Shown here: piece by piece, positions 1 through 9,197 of the stretch
Layout of the letters: the number at the start of each line of letters is the position of its first letter
How positions within the stretch are numbered: position 1 is the first letter of the stretch
Assembly (NCBI GenBank): GCA_029907705.1
Contig: JARYLJ010000014.1
Location: forward strand, 1 to 44,679
Length of the DNA stretch: 44,679 nt
Source: Methanomicrobiales archaeon
GTDB taxonomy: Archaea > Halobacteriota > Methanomicrobia > Methanomicrobiales > JACTUA01
Reading direction: 5' to 3'
The notes under the pieces: generated by a model
Databases searched by the model: none
The model's input: the letters and a program-made list of their open reading frames with translations, nothing else
Told to the model about the DNA's origin: nothing
Made by a program: the position numbers and the translations under genes

Positions 1-911
1 ATCCTCAAATCCTTTTTCTGGATCCCTGTTCTCAGCCGATGTGAATGATCCCTTTACTTACCAGTAATGATCATAAACCCTTTCGAGCACACCTATTTTT
101 TGACTCCGGATAAAAAAATACACAGGATAATCGAGGATTCACGATATCGCTTAGGTTATTGCGACCAGATCGAATGCGGTGACCACATCCATGCACCTTC
201 GCCAAATTCTGCAGGTGTTGAGGTGATCAAAACCGGAGTTCGATCCGAATAGAACGGGGGAATCGCATGCCGGGGTGCCTGAACGGCGGGAGCGGAGCCA
301 TGCGTCGCCCCTGGAGCGTTCGATGCCATAAAAAAACCATGGATGTTATCATGTACTCTTGCTCGTAAAAGGAGAACGTATCCCTTTCATTCGATCCGGT
401 TCGTAACAGCAGTTCAATTCAGATTGACTTATGGGGGGTACATAATAATCATTGGTGCCGATTTATCCGAATAGGGCTCTCTCATGGCAGGTTTTCTCCG
501 TATATTCATTTGCAGACTCTCCTTTTAACCGCGGATCCTGCCTGTTCTGTATCCGATAGATTATCAGTGGATGGAGCAGCTGAATAGGATCATGGCTTCT
601 GAAAACCAATCATGCGATCGATTATTCTCGATATCGGTTTTTTTAAACCATCGCATCGGTCTGCGCGTTGCTCTTTGGCGTGGCCTGAATCTTCGTCTGA
701 ACCCAGTGCAATGACGATTGAGTACGATAAAAATCAGGGAAGGGATGTCATTGGCAATGGCCGATACGGTTATTGTCATTACCGCCTGGTCGGATCCCTG
801 TGACTGTTCAGGATTCGGTGCAGAATGAAAAGAAGAATCCTTCATCATCAAAGACAACATCGTTAATTTTCATTAATCTTCTATTTCAGGCTCAAGAACC
901 ATAAAACAAGA
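1..911. other. Left-edge region with no supported gene
   Basis: Only short open frames occur here. One begins at 67 (61 codons, plus strand) and another lies at 564-860 (minus). Neither has a clear ribosome-binding site, a recognisable domain or convincing amino-acid composition, so neither is called. I see no repeat or RNA fold I can name. The stretch may be spacer or decayed sequence upstream of the tRNA. Confidence 0.4.
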
Positions 912-983
912 CGCCCCGGCCGGGATTTGAACCCGGGTCAAAAGCTCCGCAGGCTTCTAGGATATCCACTACCCTACCGGGAC
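912..983 (-). tRNA. tRNA-Arg (anticodon GCG)
   Basis: The minus strand folds into a complete cloverleaf of 72 nt. The 7-bp acceptor stem pairs GTCCCGG with CCGGGGC, including one T-G wobble, and the discriminator is G. The anticodon stem GAAGC/GCTTT encloses loop CTGCGGA, giving anticodon GCG, which reads CGC arginine codons. The T arm is CCGGG-TTCAAAT-CCCGG. No CCA is encoded; TCT follows the discriminator, so the 3' CCA must be added enzymatically. No intron is apparent. An AT-rich TTTATC-like element about 35-40 bp upstream (on the minus strand) could be its promoter, and the downstream sequence is T-rich. Confidence 0.93.
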
Positions 984-1464
984 ATTTGTGTCCATCATCA
1001 TTCATCTCTCATGGATAAATTCGTTATCATTGCATGCTTAATCGAATATCCAGACGCGATTGATGTTTTGATCCCCGAAATCCGATAATTTGGAAGGATT
1101 GCAGAGCGGCGAGCAGTTACCCGCCTCGTGTCTTCCGATAGCGAGGTTCTTCATATAAGGATTCCCCCGTGACCCGCATGCATGTTCTGCCAGGGCACGG
1201 TGATGAAACAATGGGAAGGATCGTTCGACGAGAGGCCACCTTCCCGCTCTTTCCCCATCATGCTGTGCGTTCCTGCTTCTCCATCAGGTTGCACGGGGGC
1301 CATTCGACTCTTGGATGGCCGATGTCCGATACTTCATCGGGATACGAAGGAGGTGTTATAAGGGCATCACCCGCTTCTCGAATATCAAAAAATTATTGCA
1401 TGTCGTATTTCGGATGGTCACTGACCAGTTGATAATACCATTAAATTCTTTAAAGAAAACGATA
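984..1464. other. Intergenic region without supported genes
   Basis: About 480 bases between the tRNA and the lipoprotein gene. The open frames around 1169-1432 and 1315-1857 (plus) lack ribosome-binding sites, and the second mostly reads through the antisense of the lipoprotein gene. The T-rich stretch just past the lipoprotein stop, on the minus strand near 1440-1465, is a plausible archaeal oligo-U terminator. I see nothing else. Confidence 0.4.
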
Positions 1465-2100
1465 TTATTCGTAGACCTGCATCTGCAGATCCACTTCCAC
1501 ATCGAGTCCGTCAATTTCGACCGTCATCATTCCGCTTTTTGCTATTCTGAATACCTTGCGGGTTTCTGCGCTGTACACACCCCTGTACCCATCCATCAAA
1601 ATGGTTTCACCGGTCTTTGTATCTTTCAATGTGATGACTGCTTTTGTATCGGCAGTCACATGGCCTGTGGTAATCCTGATCTCCTCCTTCTGACCGTAAT
1701 CGCTTGTGGTTACTATCACCCGCTTGATCTCCTTCGGAGTGAAAGTGGCGGTGATGATGAGCGGGGGTTTCTCGAGGTTATAATCGAGCGCCACGTGTGT
1801 ATAGGTGAGATAACTCAGGTTGAATATCCCTTTGTAGACATCTTTCAATACAGGTGACACGGTTGCAACGGGAGTGGCAGTCACGGATGATGCGTATCCA
1901 TTTCCAGAACCGGATATTCGGACCGTTACATCCGGATACGGTTCGGTCGTCGGAAGAGGAGTGGGTGTCGCGGTCTGGGAGGATCCTCTCCCGGGGGCAC
2001 CCCCTGTTCCTCCGGTTGAGATACGTTCAGCACAACCTGCTGTGAGCAGCAGCCCGATGAGGCTGATTGCGATTAATATGTATGCAATTCTCGATCTCAT
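1465..2100 (-). CDS. Putative secreted lipoprotein, function unknown
   Basis: A 211-aa protein beginning with a classic lipoprotein signal: positive residues (MRSR), a hydrophobic core and a lipobox LLTAGC ending at Cys23. The mature protein would be lipid-anchored outside the membrane. A Gly/Ser/Thr/Pro-rich linker (about residues 28-75) leads to a probable beta-rich domain (about 80-211). An in-frame ATG six codons upstream at 2118 is possible. The 2100 start gives the better signal peptide and fits a TATA-like TTATTTATAG about 30 bp upstream, which would make the message nearly leaderless. I do not recognise the family. Similar linker-bearing lipoproteins are common in methanogens, often without known function. 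Confidence 0.7.
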   Translation of the reverse strand: MRSRIAYILIAISLIGLLLTAGCAERISTGGTGGAPGRGSSQTATPTPLPTTEPYPDVTVRISGSGNGYASSVTATPVATVSPVLKDVYKGIFNLSYLTYTHVALDYNLEKPPLIITATFTPKEIKRVIVTTSDYGQKEEIRITTGHVTADTKAVITLKDTKTGETILMDGYRGVYSAETRKVFRIAKSGMMTVEIDGLDVEVDLQMQVYE

Positions 2101-2246
2101 GATAAATGGATTTATCATAATTACTATAAATAACTATTATTTAATATTTAAAAAATTTAATAGATATTATAAAAAATATAACCTTTATAGATTGAGATAT
2201 AAATTAAAAACTATATGGATGGATTTATTTTTGTCTCAGAGTAGAT

Positions 2247-2474
2247 TCAGCTGATCCTGGAGAGGCTCTTCATCATCTCCTTCTGTCTTCTTTTTTCCCT
2301 GATCTCATGTATGATGATGATGAAATTGACCCCGACCACAATCATGATGAGAAGCATGCTCACCAGGAACATTGAGCTTGCACCCTCCTCAATGAGAAAG
2401 ACCGCCCAGAGGAGGGCAACAAAAGAGATAAGGTAGAGCATGATCCATGTCCTGAACTTCTGGATATCAATCAT
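2247..2474 (-). CDS. Small two-helix membrane protein
   Basis: A 75-aa protein with two predicted transmembrane helices (about residues 10-28 and 33-55) and a short positively charged tail rich in Arg, Lys and Glu. It lies between two very AT-rich spacers and is transcribed in the same direction as the lipoprotein gene, with about 145 bp of AT-rich sequence between them, so it probably has its own promoter. No enzymatic motif is visible. It is called real because it is hydrophobic in the right pattern and fills its space. The function is unknown. Confidence 0.6.
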   Translation of the reverse strand: MIDIQKFRTWIMLYLISFVALLWAVFLIEEGASSMFLVSMLLIMIVVGVNFIIIIHEIREKRRQKEMMKSLSRIS

Positions 2475-2665
2475 TGCATTATAATTTAACTAAATTATTT
2501 ATATAAATTTCTATTTTTTTATATGTTATATAACTAAAAATAATCGATTTAAGAAATTAATTTATAGAAATATTAATAAATAAAGTAATTATAATTAAAT
2601 TAATAGTCGTCATGTAAAACAAACGGGTTTCATGATCGCATATCAGGAAAACGGACAATACATCT

Positions 2666-3643
2666 ATGCATGGCCCGAATCATATATCCAGACCCATCAG
2701 AAGACTGATCGAAGAGACAGAACGTATTGTTGCATCCGAATTGATCATTCATCGCGAGAGAGAATGTCCCATTTCCGGCCTGCTGCTCGACGTCTATTCT
2801 TATGATCTCGATCATAATGTCATTGTCTATCCTGCATCCTATCTAGGTCTGCTCAAGGATCTCGTCATCGCATGGAACTGTGCGAAACTCCTTCTGAGAG
2901 GAGTGGTGCATGGAACAGGAGATCTGAAGGTTCTCTCTTATTCAAAGGAAACTGCAATCACCGGGGGCGATCAGATCTATCTGGACATTCTGAAGGACAG
3001 CATGACGAAATCCCTCGATATTAACAGAAAAAAGAAGATAATTCCCCTAATATTTCATCTTTTCCACGAGGGAATATCCGAATTGCCTCTGGGAATTGTC
3101 TCGCACATCTTTCTTGCAAGGAATTACCCTCTGTTGAGAAATGCACAGGTGTATCTGCTCATCAAGGAAGGGATGTACGACATGCACGAACTTGTCTCGG
3201 TCAAGGATCTGATTCCTCGCAGATATTTTGTTCTGCACAATGCCCTGTACTATACGAGGGATGCGCTGCTCGCCGACTATCTATCTGCATTTCCCCTCAA
3301 TCCTGTCATCAACATCCCGGAACTGCGACGTTTTAAAAATCTGGATCTCAAGGAGACGATGACGCATCGCTGGACAGGGTCAGCCTGGTACCATACCAAG
3401 ATTGCCGGTGACGACATGTTCACCCGCACCAGAAAGATCCTGGAGAACCATTTAATCGCATTCGATTCTCCTGTGAAACTCAGAGAGATATTCCTCGCAG
3501 GAAAAAACATTGCAGAACTCTGGACGGAGAGGATGGCGATGAAGCACTGGTTCCGCTGGGTAAATCCGGCGGAGGGTGTAAAATCCGAGGGCCAGATCAG
3601 GGAAATTGAAGAGCGGATGATTGCGAAGATCTTCACGAATTGA
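2666..3643 (+). CDS. Conserved-looking hypothetical protein (325 aa)
   Basis: A soluble, mixed alpha/beta-looking protein with balanced composition and no signal peptide or clear membrane helix. It begins MHGPNHISRP and ends at 3643, 15 bp before a TPR-like gene with which it is probably co-transcribed. I could not assign a family. It is rich in Leu, Ile and Arg, with a basic patch near residues 120-126 (NRKKK), and no obvious nucleotide-binding or metal motif is seen. The upstream spacer is AT-rich, fitting a promoter. Its position near the receptor and CheW/CheR genes may be coincidental. Confidence 0.65.
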   Translation: MHGPNHISRPIRRLIEETERIVASELIIHRERECPISGLLLDVYSYDLDHNVIVYPASYLGLLKDLVIAWNCAKLLLRGVVHGTGDLKVLSYSKETAITGGDQIYLDILKDSMTKSLDINRKKKIIPLIFHLFHEGISELPLGIVSHIFLARNYPLLRNAQVYLLIKEGMYDMHELVSVKDLIPRRYFVLHNALYYTRDALLADYLSAFPLNPVINIPELRRFKNLDLKETMTHRWTGSAWYHTKIAGDDMFTRTRKILENHLIAFDSPVKLREIFLAGKNIAELWTERMAMKHWFRWVNPAEGVKSEGQIREIEERMIAKIFTN

Positions 3644-3658
3644 GAAGGTAGTGCATTT

Positions 3659-4042
3659 ATGCAGAAAAATACGAAGTTCCATACAAATAAAAGGGAGAGG
3701 GAAGAAAGGTCAGATGAGCTTGCATTGCTTGCAGATATCAGCGCCTTCGAAGGAAGGTATGAGGAGGCGGAGAAGCTCTATATCGAAGCGCTTGCATCTG
3801 CCGACCAGAATGCCGATCTCTGGGCCTTCAGGGCCATCAATCTGAGTGGTGGTCTCGGGAAATGGGAAGAGGCTAGAAAGTGCTGGGAACGGGCTGAGAA
3901 GCTGGATCCTGAAATCCGAGAGATGACGAAGGGAGCAGCGGAGGTCGAGTCCAGTGAGTTGATGGAAAGACCAAAGCTCATCCGAAATATCAGATGCAAA
4001 TCGAGGAGTCGGGGTCTTCTCAGAGAGATCGAAAAGGATTGA
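3659..4042 (+). CDS. Small TPR-like protein
   Basis: A 127-aa protein. Residues about 21-88 match tetratricopeptide spacing: an ALLADI..FEGRYEEAEKLYIEAL helix pair, followed by a second repeat with W..A..L and KWEEARKCWERAEKLDP. TPR helices usually mediate protein-protein contacts. The N-terminus is short and very charged, and the C-terminal 35 residues are basic. It follows the 325-aa orphan by 15 bp, so the two probably form an operon and may act together. The two repeats are clear by eye; any specific partner is unknown. Confidence 0.65.
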   Translation: MQKNTKFHTNKREREERSDELALLADISAFEGRYEEAEKLYIEALASADQNADLWAFRAINLSGGLGKWEEARKCWERAEKLDPEIREMTKGAAEVESSELMERPKLIRNIRCKSRSRGLLREIEKD

Positions 4043-4051
4043 ATATGATAT

Positions 4052-4255
4052 TCAGGCCTGAATATCCGTCTTTCTCTCGATCCTGGTCTTTTCAATCTCC
4101 ACCAGTACAGGGGCAATGGTACCCGTATCCACACACCGCTTCGCCAGTGTTGTCAGACGTTTCACATACGTGATATGGGTCAGCTGAAATCCCACGAGGA
4201 GACCGAAGCAACCGGAGACAACCGCGATGATGGTGTAATCCGCTGGATTGATCAT
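4052..4255 (-). CDS. Small membrane-anchored protein, paralogue A
   Basis: A 67-aa protein with one N-terminal transmembrane helix (about residues 7-26) and a short cytoplasmic-type tail. The tail contains IAPVLVEIEKTR, which closely resembles IAPIITELEKES in the 59-aa product encoded immediately upstream on the same strand (4284-4463). The two are evidently diverged tandem duplicates. GGAGG lies about 8 bases before the ATG at 4255, supporting this start. It ends 10 bp from the convergent TPR-like gene. The function is unknown; the tail may be a docking element. Confidence 0.6.
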   Translation of the reverse strand: MINPADYTIIAVVSGCFGLLVGFQLTHITYVKRLTTLAKRCVDTGTIAPVLVEIEKTRIERKTDIQA

Positions 4256-4283
4256 CCTGCATCCTCCATGCCTGTAAAACCCC

Positions 4284-4463
4284 TCATGACTCCTTCTCCA
4301 GTTCGGTGATAATCGGAGCGATCGAATCCTCTCTCTCGCAGAGACCGGCGACGATATAGAATTTTCTGGCGTAATACCTCTCTGTCAGCAGATATGCCGC
4401 GATGAGTCCGATAATGAAAGAGAGGATGCCGATGGTCAGGTATGCAATAATTTCGAAGAGCAT
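4284..4463 (-). CDS. Small membrane-anchored protein, paralogue B (59 aa)
   Basis: A complete 59-codon frame, ATG at 4463 to TGA at 4284. It starts MLFEIIAYLTIGILSF, has one transmembrane helix (about residues 5-24), then RYYARKFY and a tail ending IAPIITELEKES. The helix-plus-tail layout and the IAP.. E.EK motif match the 67-aa protein encoded 28 bp downstream, so this is a tandem paralogue pair in one transcription unit. The AT-rich tract at about 4480-4640 would supply the promoter. The role is unknown, but the paired conservation argues that both frames are translated. Confidence 0.6.
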   Translation of the reverse strand: MLFEIIAYLTIGILSFIIGLIAAYLLTERYYARKFYIVAGLCEREDSIAPIITELEKES

Positions 4464-4785
4464 TCCACTTGCCCTCTTTATTGATTTTAATATTTAATAT
4501 ATTTTTATATATATTAAAATTATTATTTATTTTTATAATTGAATTATATATGATAATATAATTTAAATTTTAAATATTCTCCAAAATTAACTAATAAATA
4601 TAAATAAAAAATTATAAATATAATAAATTTAAAATTACATTTTGTAACTGATCTCATCCCGGATGGATGAAAAAAAGCGAGGAGCCCTATACGGACTCCC
4701 ATGCCATACTCATCCATCTGACCTTCATGAAGGCAGGGATGGAGCAGATCTTCCAGAAGAAGGGGACAGGAGTTGATAAATTTAG
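4464..4785. promoter_or_regulatory. AT-rich divergent promoter region
   Basis: Positions about 4475-4640 are almost entirely A and T with many TATA-like words, and lie between the minus-strand paralogue pair and the plus-strand receptor gene. A single TATA box cannot be picked. From 4650 to 4785 composition returns to normal. Two small overlapping plus-strand frames begin there (ATG at 4663, 37 codons, and ATG at 4667, 69 codons running into the receptor gene). Neither is recognisable and either could be a leader peptide or chance. Confidence 0.5.
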
Positions 4786-6783
4786 ATGCCTGCAACAGAA
4801 TCGGTTTCCGGTAAACAATCGAGGAATCGTATCAGGACAAGAAATGCCTCCCATGATCCGGAGAGCAGCGCAATGAAGCAATCCATCGAGCCATCGATGC
4901 AGGAGGAATCTTCCTACGAGATTAAGAAGCGATACGAGACTTTCCTGTACCATAATCCACTGCCCATATCGATAATCGATCACCAGTTCAATATGCTGGA
5001 CGTGAACAGGGCGTACGAAGAGCTCATGCGACAGCCCAGGGAACGGCTGCTGTCGATGAGCGCAGCCGATTACAGGATAAAACTACTCTCCGGGGATAAG
5101 ACAGAGAAGACCTTTAAAGAGAAGAAACCGACCAAATGCGAGCTGGAAATAACCTTCAACGACGGTAAAAAGAAGATCGTCGAACAGTACGGCATCCCGC
5201 TCCAGATCGAAGATGGGGAAGTCAGTACCGCTTACTTTATCTTCAATGATATTACGAGGCAGAGAGAAGGCGAATGGGAGATTCAAAAGCAGATGGAACG
5301 CATCAAATCGCTTCAGAAGCGTTCAGAGACGATCGTGCAGCTCAATCCGATGCCCATTCTTCTCATCGATACATCGTTCAAAGTGGTCGTCAGCAACGAT
5401 GCCTTCATCAGTATGAGTGGTATCAAAAAAGAGGCGATACTGGGCATGTCTGTTCGGGATTTCAAAGTGCTCGAACAGAAGGGGGAAGGTCTGAAGCAGG
5501 TCATTCAGCAGAAGAGAAGGACCTTCGGAGAAGTGACCGTGGATCTTCCCAGCGGTGTGCATGTGCTGGAACAGTATGGCATCCCCATACAGGACGAGGG
5601 GGGAGAGCTGCTGAATATTCTTATCGTATACAACGATATCACGGAGAGGAGAGAGAAGGAGAAACAGATTCAGCAGCTGATGAAAGAGACACGCGAGAAA
5701 TCCGACCTGCTCGAAAGGAGTGCGGGTGAACTGGAAAATTCGCTTAAGGCACTCGCGAAAGGGGATCTCACCACCGGTGTCCAGATTGCAGATGCAGATC
5801 CCCTCACCAGGGCGAAGAACGACTACAATGCAGCAATCGACGCAATCAAATCGCTGCTGATGGAGGTCACGAAGGCGGTCAGGCAGGTGGAGGTGAGCAT
5901 ACAGGATTCCAGCAAGGGAACCGACGAGGTGGCGAAGGCGGCCGAAGGTGTGGCATTCGCTGCACAGAACTGCTCGGAGAATACGAGGAAACTCCTTGAG
6001 CAGATCGATGAGATAAACCGGGAGATCTCGGAACTCACGGGCACGATAAAGGGAGTCTCGGTCACTTCGCAGGAGATCTCGCAGAGAGCCCAGAAGGTTA
6101 CCCAGGAGGGTGCGAATGCAAAGGATCTGGGAAAACAGGTCCATCAGAAGATGCAGGCCGTCGAAAAGATTGCACAGCAGAGCGTGGAGGAGATCACCAA
6201 GCTGTCAGAGCAGATGAGGGAGATCAGCAATATCGTCAGGCTGATTACGGAGATAGCGAATCAAACGAACCTGCTCGCATTAAATGCGGCAATCGAGGCG
6301 GCCAGAGCGGGAGAGCATGGGAGAGGGTTCGCAGTGGTCGCCGGCGAGGTGAGAAACCTGGCAGGAGAAGCGAAGAACGCGACCAATCATATCGAGGAGG
6401 TGATCGGAAATATCACCAGAATGTCTGAAAGGACCGCGGTCTCCATGAAGAGTTCATATTCCGAGCTCCAGACCGGCATCGAGAGTGTCAACAGGACCAT
6501 CGAGGCGCTGAACCAGATCATACAGGAGACCGATGTAGTGGCACGAGGCATCTTGGACATCTCCAGGTCCAACGAGAATCAGGCAACGGCGACCAATAAC
6601 GTCATGCAGCGGGTGGAGAAGGTGGTGTACCTCACCAAGGAGACTCAGAAGCAGGTGGAGGATATGGCCGCTCTTGCCGAGGAGACCAGCGCCTCTACGG
6701 AGGAGGTGGCCAGCGCATCGCACGAAGTCAACGAGATGGCCCAGCGTCTGCAGAAGATGATCGGCCAGTTCAAATTGAATTGA
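4786..6783 (+). CDS. Soluble methyl-accepting chemotaxis protein with two PAS domains
   Basis: A 665-aa chemoreceptor that should control CheA through CheW. No transmembrane helix is present, so it senses inside the cell. Order: a variable N-terminus (1-45), PAS 1 (about 48-160, NPLPISIID), PAS 2 (about 182-290, NPMPILLID), a HAMP-like stretch (about 310-365), then the long helical signalling domain. The conserved hairpin tip is near residues 490-525 ([19 protein letters not shown], then [12 protein letters not shown]). The two PAS domains are similar and look duplicated. There is no C-terminal CheR-tethering pentapeptide. TAG stops the frame just before ATG 4786; a later in-frame ATG at 4873 with GGAG nearby is an alternative start. 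The PAS ligand cannot be read from the sequence. Confidence 0.93.
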   Translation: MPATESVSGKQSRNRIRTRNASHDPESSAMKQSIEPSMQEESSYEIKKRYETFLYHNPLPISIIDHQFNMLDVNRAYEELMRQPRERLLSMSAADYRIKLLSGDKTEKTFKEKKPTKCELEITFNDGKKKIVEQYGIPLQIEDGEVSTAYFIFNDITRQREGEWEIQKQMERIKSLQKRSETIVQLNPMPILLIDTSFKVVVSNDAFISMSGIKKEAILGMSVRDFKVLEQKGEGLKQVIQQKRRTFGEVTVDLPSGVHVLEQYGIPIQDEGGELLNILIVYNDITERREKEKQIQQLMKETREKSDLLERSAGELENSLKALAKGDLTTGVQIADADPLTRAKNDYNAAIDAIKSLLMEVTKAVRQVEVSIQDSSKGTDEVAKAAEGVAFAAQNCSENTRKLLEQIDEINREISELTGTIKGVSVTSQEISQRAQKVTQEGANAKDLGKQVHQKMQAVEKIAQQSVEEITKLSEQMREISNIVRLITEIANQTNLLALNAAIEAARAGEHGRGFAVVAGEVRNLAGEAKNATNHIEEVIGNITRMSERTAVSMKSSYSELQTGIESVNRTIEALNQIIQETDVVARGILDISRSNENQATATNNVMQRVEKVVYLTKETQKQVEDMAALAEETSASTEEVASASHEVNEMAQRLQKMIGQFKLN

Positions 6784-6806
6784 TATTATGGCGAAGGGTG
6801 AAGAAC

Positions 6807-7319
6807 ATGGGAGCAACTCTGGATGTGGTCCATTTCGAACTGGGGGGCGAGGAGTACGCCCTCGACATTCAGCTGGCCAGGGAGATCGTGGAGATGATGC
6901 CCATCACACCGATCCCCAAATCGCCCCCTTATCTGGCCGGTATCATCAACCTGAGAGGTGAGATCACGACGATCCTCGACCTGGGCACTCTTCTCGGTTT
7001 TCCAAAGAAAGAGAAGCTGAACGGACAGAAGATCATCGTCCTGGTACCGGAGACCGCACACGGTGCGAACGTCGGGGTCATCGTGGACGACGTGAAGAGT
7101 GTGGTACAGGTGGCGGAAGGGGATGTGGAGCGTATGGGTGGTGCCTTATCCTCCGAACTGAGCAGTTATGTGAAAGGGATCATCAAGATGACCAACAGGG
7201 AGAACGAGAGAGAGGCACATCAGAGAAAGAGTGCGGTCCAGGAGAACGGCTGCGGACTGATCGTCTGGCTGGATATGCTAAAATTGATGGGAAATATACT
7301 GCAAACGAGTACCAGTTGA
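6807..7319 (+). CDS. cheW: CheW chemotaxis adaptor
   Basis: A 170-aa SH3-like double-barrel adaptor that couples receptor and CheA in the array. CheW hallmarks are visible: FELGGEEYALDI near the start, PITPIPKSPPYLAGIINLRGE, and a final strand GLIVWLDMLKLM. The start at 6807 is chosen because GGTGA lies six bases upstream; an ATG at 6789 in another context and an upstream in-frame start overlapping the receptor stop are less likely. A charged insertion of roughly 18 residues (TNRENEREAHQRKSA) precedes the last strand and is unusual. The gene sits 23 bp after the receptor and 4 bp before cheR, clearly one operon. Confidence 0.92.
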   Translation: MGATLDVVHFELGGEEYALDIQLAREIVEMMPITPIPKSPPYLAGIINLRGEITTILDLGTLLGFPKKEKLNGQKIIVLVPETAHGANVGVIVDDVKSVVQVAEGDVERMGGALSSELSSYVKGIIKMTNRENEREAHQRKSAVQENGCGLIVWLDMLKLMGNILQTSTS

Positions 7320-7323
7320 AAGC

Positions 7324-8133
7324 ATGGATTCCTTCGATCTGCTGGAGAGGACCATCGAGAACTGTCTCCGCATCAATTGCCGGAGTTACAAACCGGATTA
7401 TATCAGGAGAAGAGTTCAGTCCCGAATGAGGGTATTGCAGGTGAGCGATTACGAGGCATACAGGCATGTGCTCCTCTCCAGCCCCCCCGAAACGAACGAA
7501 CTGCGGGATGCACTCACCATCAATGTGACCAGGTTCTTCAGGGACAGAGAGGTGTTTGAAGTCATCGGGCGGGAGATCATCCCTGAGATACTCTCGCGGA
7601 AAAGCCGGATACGCATCTGGTGCGCAGGCTGTGCCAGCGGAGAGGAGGCGTACTCGCTTGCGATTCTGCTCTGGGAATATCTGAAAGATCATCCTGAATG
7701 CTCCGGTATCGTCTATGCAACCGACATAGACAGGCATGTGCTCCAGAAGGCCATCGAGGGTACATACGATCGTCAGGCCTTTCAGGAGGTGCATCCATGC
7801 AGAGTGCATGATCACTTCATCCCGCTGGGGGATGGCAGATATCGGATTAGCCCGAGAGTGAAGGAATTAATCCGGTTCAGATACCATGACCTGATGAGCG
7901 GTCGTCCGATATCCACCCACCTGGATCTCATCGCCTGCAGAAACGTGACGATATACTTCACCGCCGAGGAGAAAAAGAGACTGACTGCCATGTTCCATCG
8001 CGCCCTTTCGAACAACGGTTATTATGTGATGGGAAAGACGGAATATCTCGACCGAGAGCTGCAGGATCTGTTCGAATACTGCAATCCGCAGGAGAAGGTC
8101 CTCAAAAAATTACAGGCAGAAGGAAACCGATAA
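7324..8133 (+). CDS. cheR: CheR chemoreceptor glutamate methyltransferase
   Basis: 269 aa, the usual length for CheR, which transfers methyl groups from S-adenosylmethionine to receptor glutamates during adaptation. The N-terminal helical domain has YKPDYIRRRVQSRM. The SAM-binding motif CAGCASGEEAYSLA lies near residue 97. An acidic segment YATDIDRHVL follows, and the C-terminal signature LIACRNVTIYF corresponds to the family's RNVLIYF. Its partner esterase CheB is encoded at 20161. The gene begins 4 bp after cheW and is the last gene of the receptor operon. Confidence 0.95.
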   Translation: MDSFDLLERTIENCLRINCRSYKPDYIRRRVQSRMRVLQVSDYEAYRHVLLSSPPETNELRDALTINVTRFFRDREVFEVIGREIIPEILSRKSRIRIWCAGCASGEEAYSLAILLWEYLKDHPECSGIVYATDIDRHVLQKAIEGTYDRQAFQEVHPCRVHDHFIPLGDGRYRISPRVKELIRFRYHDLMSGRPISTHLDLIACRNVTIYFTAEEKKRLTAMFHRALSNNGYYVMGKTEYLDRELQDLFEYCNPQEKVLKKLQAEGNR

Positions 8134-8230
8134 AAAATGCCTAACCCCCCGGAGGCCATCTGAAAAAAATCGATGCCCACCCGGAGCAGGGCATACTTCA
8201 TCACCAGATAATATCGATCGCTGGAATGGA

Positions 8231-8277
8231 ACGCCCCCTGGTCATATCGGGGCATCGATGGACGCTTCAGGGGGCGT
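8231..8277. terminator. Inverted repeat between convergent genes
   Basis: The arms ACGCCCCCTG (8231-8240) and CAGGGGGCGT (8268-8277) are perfectly complementary over 10 bp and enclose 27 nt. The hairpin lies in the 250-bp gap between cheR and the convergent minus-strand gene ending at 8384. A bidirectional terminator or a structured 3' end is plausible, although no T-run follows directly and archaeal terminators usually rely on T-tracts. The rest of 8134-8383 shows nothing I can name. Confidence 0.4.
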
Positions 8278-8383
8278 ACGCACGCGCTGCTCCTTCCGTG
8301 AGGATCGAATCGTTCTATCGCGAGTACCATCGTTCGTCCCGAGGGTTTTTGCAGAAAAAACTACTCTAATCACCCGGAAAGCA

Positions 8384-9085
8384 TCAGTACAATTTTATTA
8401 CGGAAGCATCACCGATGTAAATCGCAATGTTCGCATCCACCAGGTTCCCGTAAAGGGTCAGATGGTACCTGCCATATCGGTACAGGACGATCTGTTTGTC
8501 CCTCCTCGAACTGTACTGCCTCCCGTAACCGTTCTCTTCTATCGTCGTCATCGTGAAAGGATCCCGGACAGTCGCGATGAGGAACGCATCATTGGGATTC
8601 TCGCTCTTTGGGGTCACCAGCATGTCGATAACCACAGGTGACTCCACCGCTTCGATCATGAGACCAATGGATGTGAACCGCATATTGAAGGATTTCTTGT
8701 AAACCGGGGTTGAATTTTTCGAATTTGTCACAGAAGCGATACTCGGCTGGGAGGGGGATCTGATACCATCCTCCGGGGGGTGCGGCCGGGACTCCTGGAG
8801 AACCGGGTAGTCGATGCTCACACGGTTCTTCCGGGGACCTGAAATCTCTTCCACGTAGGATGAAGCATCGTTTGCTGAAACGGGATTTTTCGCAGGCGCG
8901 GTTTCAGTGGTTATGACCGGAGGCTGGATCGGAGTGATCTCCGGGTAGTTGGCAATCTCACTGTCCTGCGTATCCTTCTGGAAGAAAGGGAGTGTTCCAC
9001 CCGAAATGGCAGGTTTAATGATCAGGCCTGCGATGGCGATGACGAAGAGAGCGACAACGAAATATACGAGGTCCTGCCTCTCCAT
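8384..9085 (-). CDS. Membrane-anchored extracellular protein, function unknown
   Basis: 233 aa. One N-terminal transmembrane helix (about residues 7-24) has no lipobox and no obvious cleavage site. A Pro/Thr/Ser-rich linker follows (about 45-120), then a C-terminal domain (about 128-233) of likely beta structure ending YIGDASVIKLY. The layout suggests an outward-facing domain on a stalk. I do not recognise the family. It is divergent from the HEAT-repeat gene across a 147-bp AT-rich spacer and convergent with cheR. Confidence 0.65.
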   Translation of the reverse strand: MERQDLVYFVVALFVIAIAGLIIKPAISGGTLPFFQKDTQDSEIANYPEITPIQPPVITTETAPAKNPVSANDASSYVEEISGPRKNRVSIDYPVLQESRPHPPEDGIRSPSQPSIASVTNSKNSTPVYKKSFNMRFTSIGLMIEAVESPVVIDMLVTPKSENPNDAFLIATVRDPFTMTTIEENGYGRQYSSRRDKQIVLYRYGRYHLTLYGNLVDANIAIYIGDASVIKLY

Positions 9086-9197
9086 ATTTAATGATAGGAT
9101 TATATTCGATATATTTTTTTCTATTGTAATTATATCTTTTTTTTAAGTTTAATTCAGTAAAATAAATAATTAAATCAAAAAATTAAGAAGAGAATCA

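Noticed and set aside
564-860. 98-codon minus-strand open frame near the left edge
   Set aside because: Arg-rich, no domain, no ribosome-binding site; probably chance.
2120-2610. AT-rich repeats as a CRISPR or origin repeat array
   Set aside because: The tracts are low-complexity A/T without regularly spaced repeats or spacers; no Cdc6/Orc1 gene is nearby.
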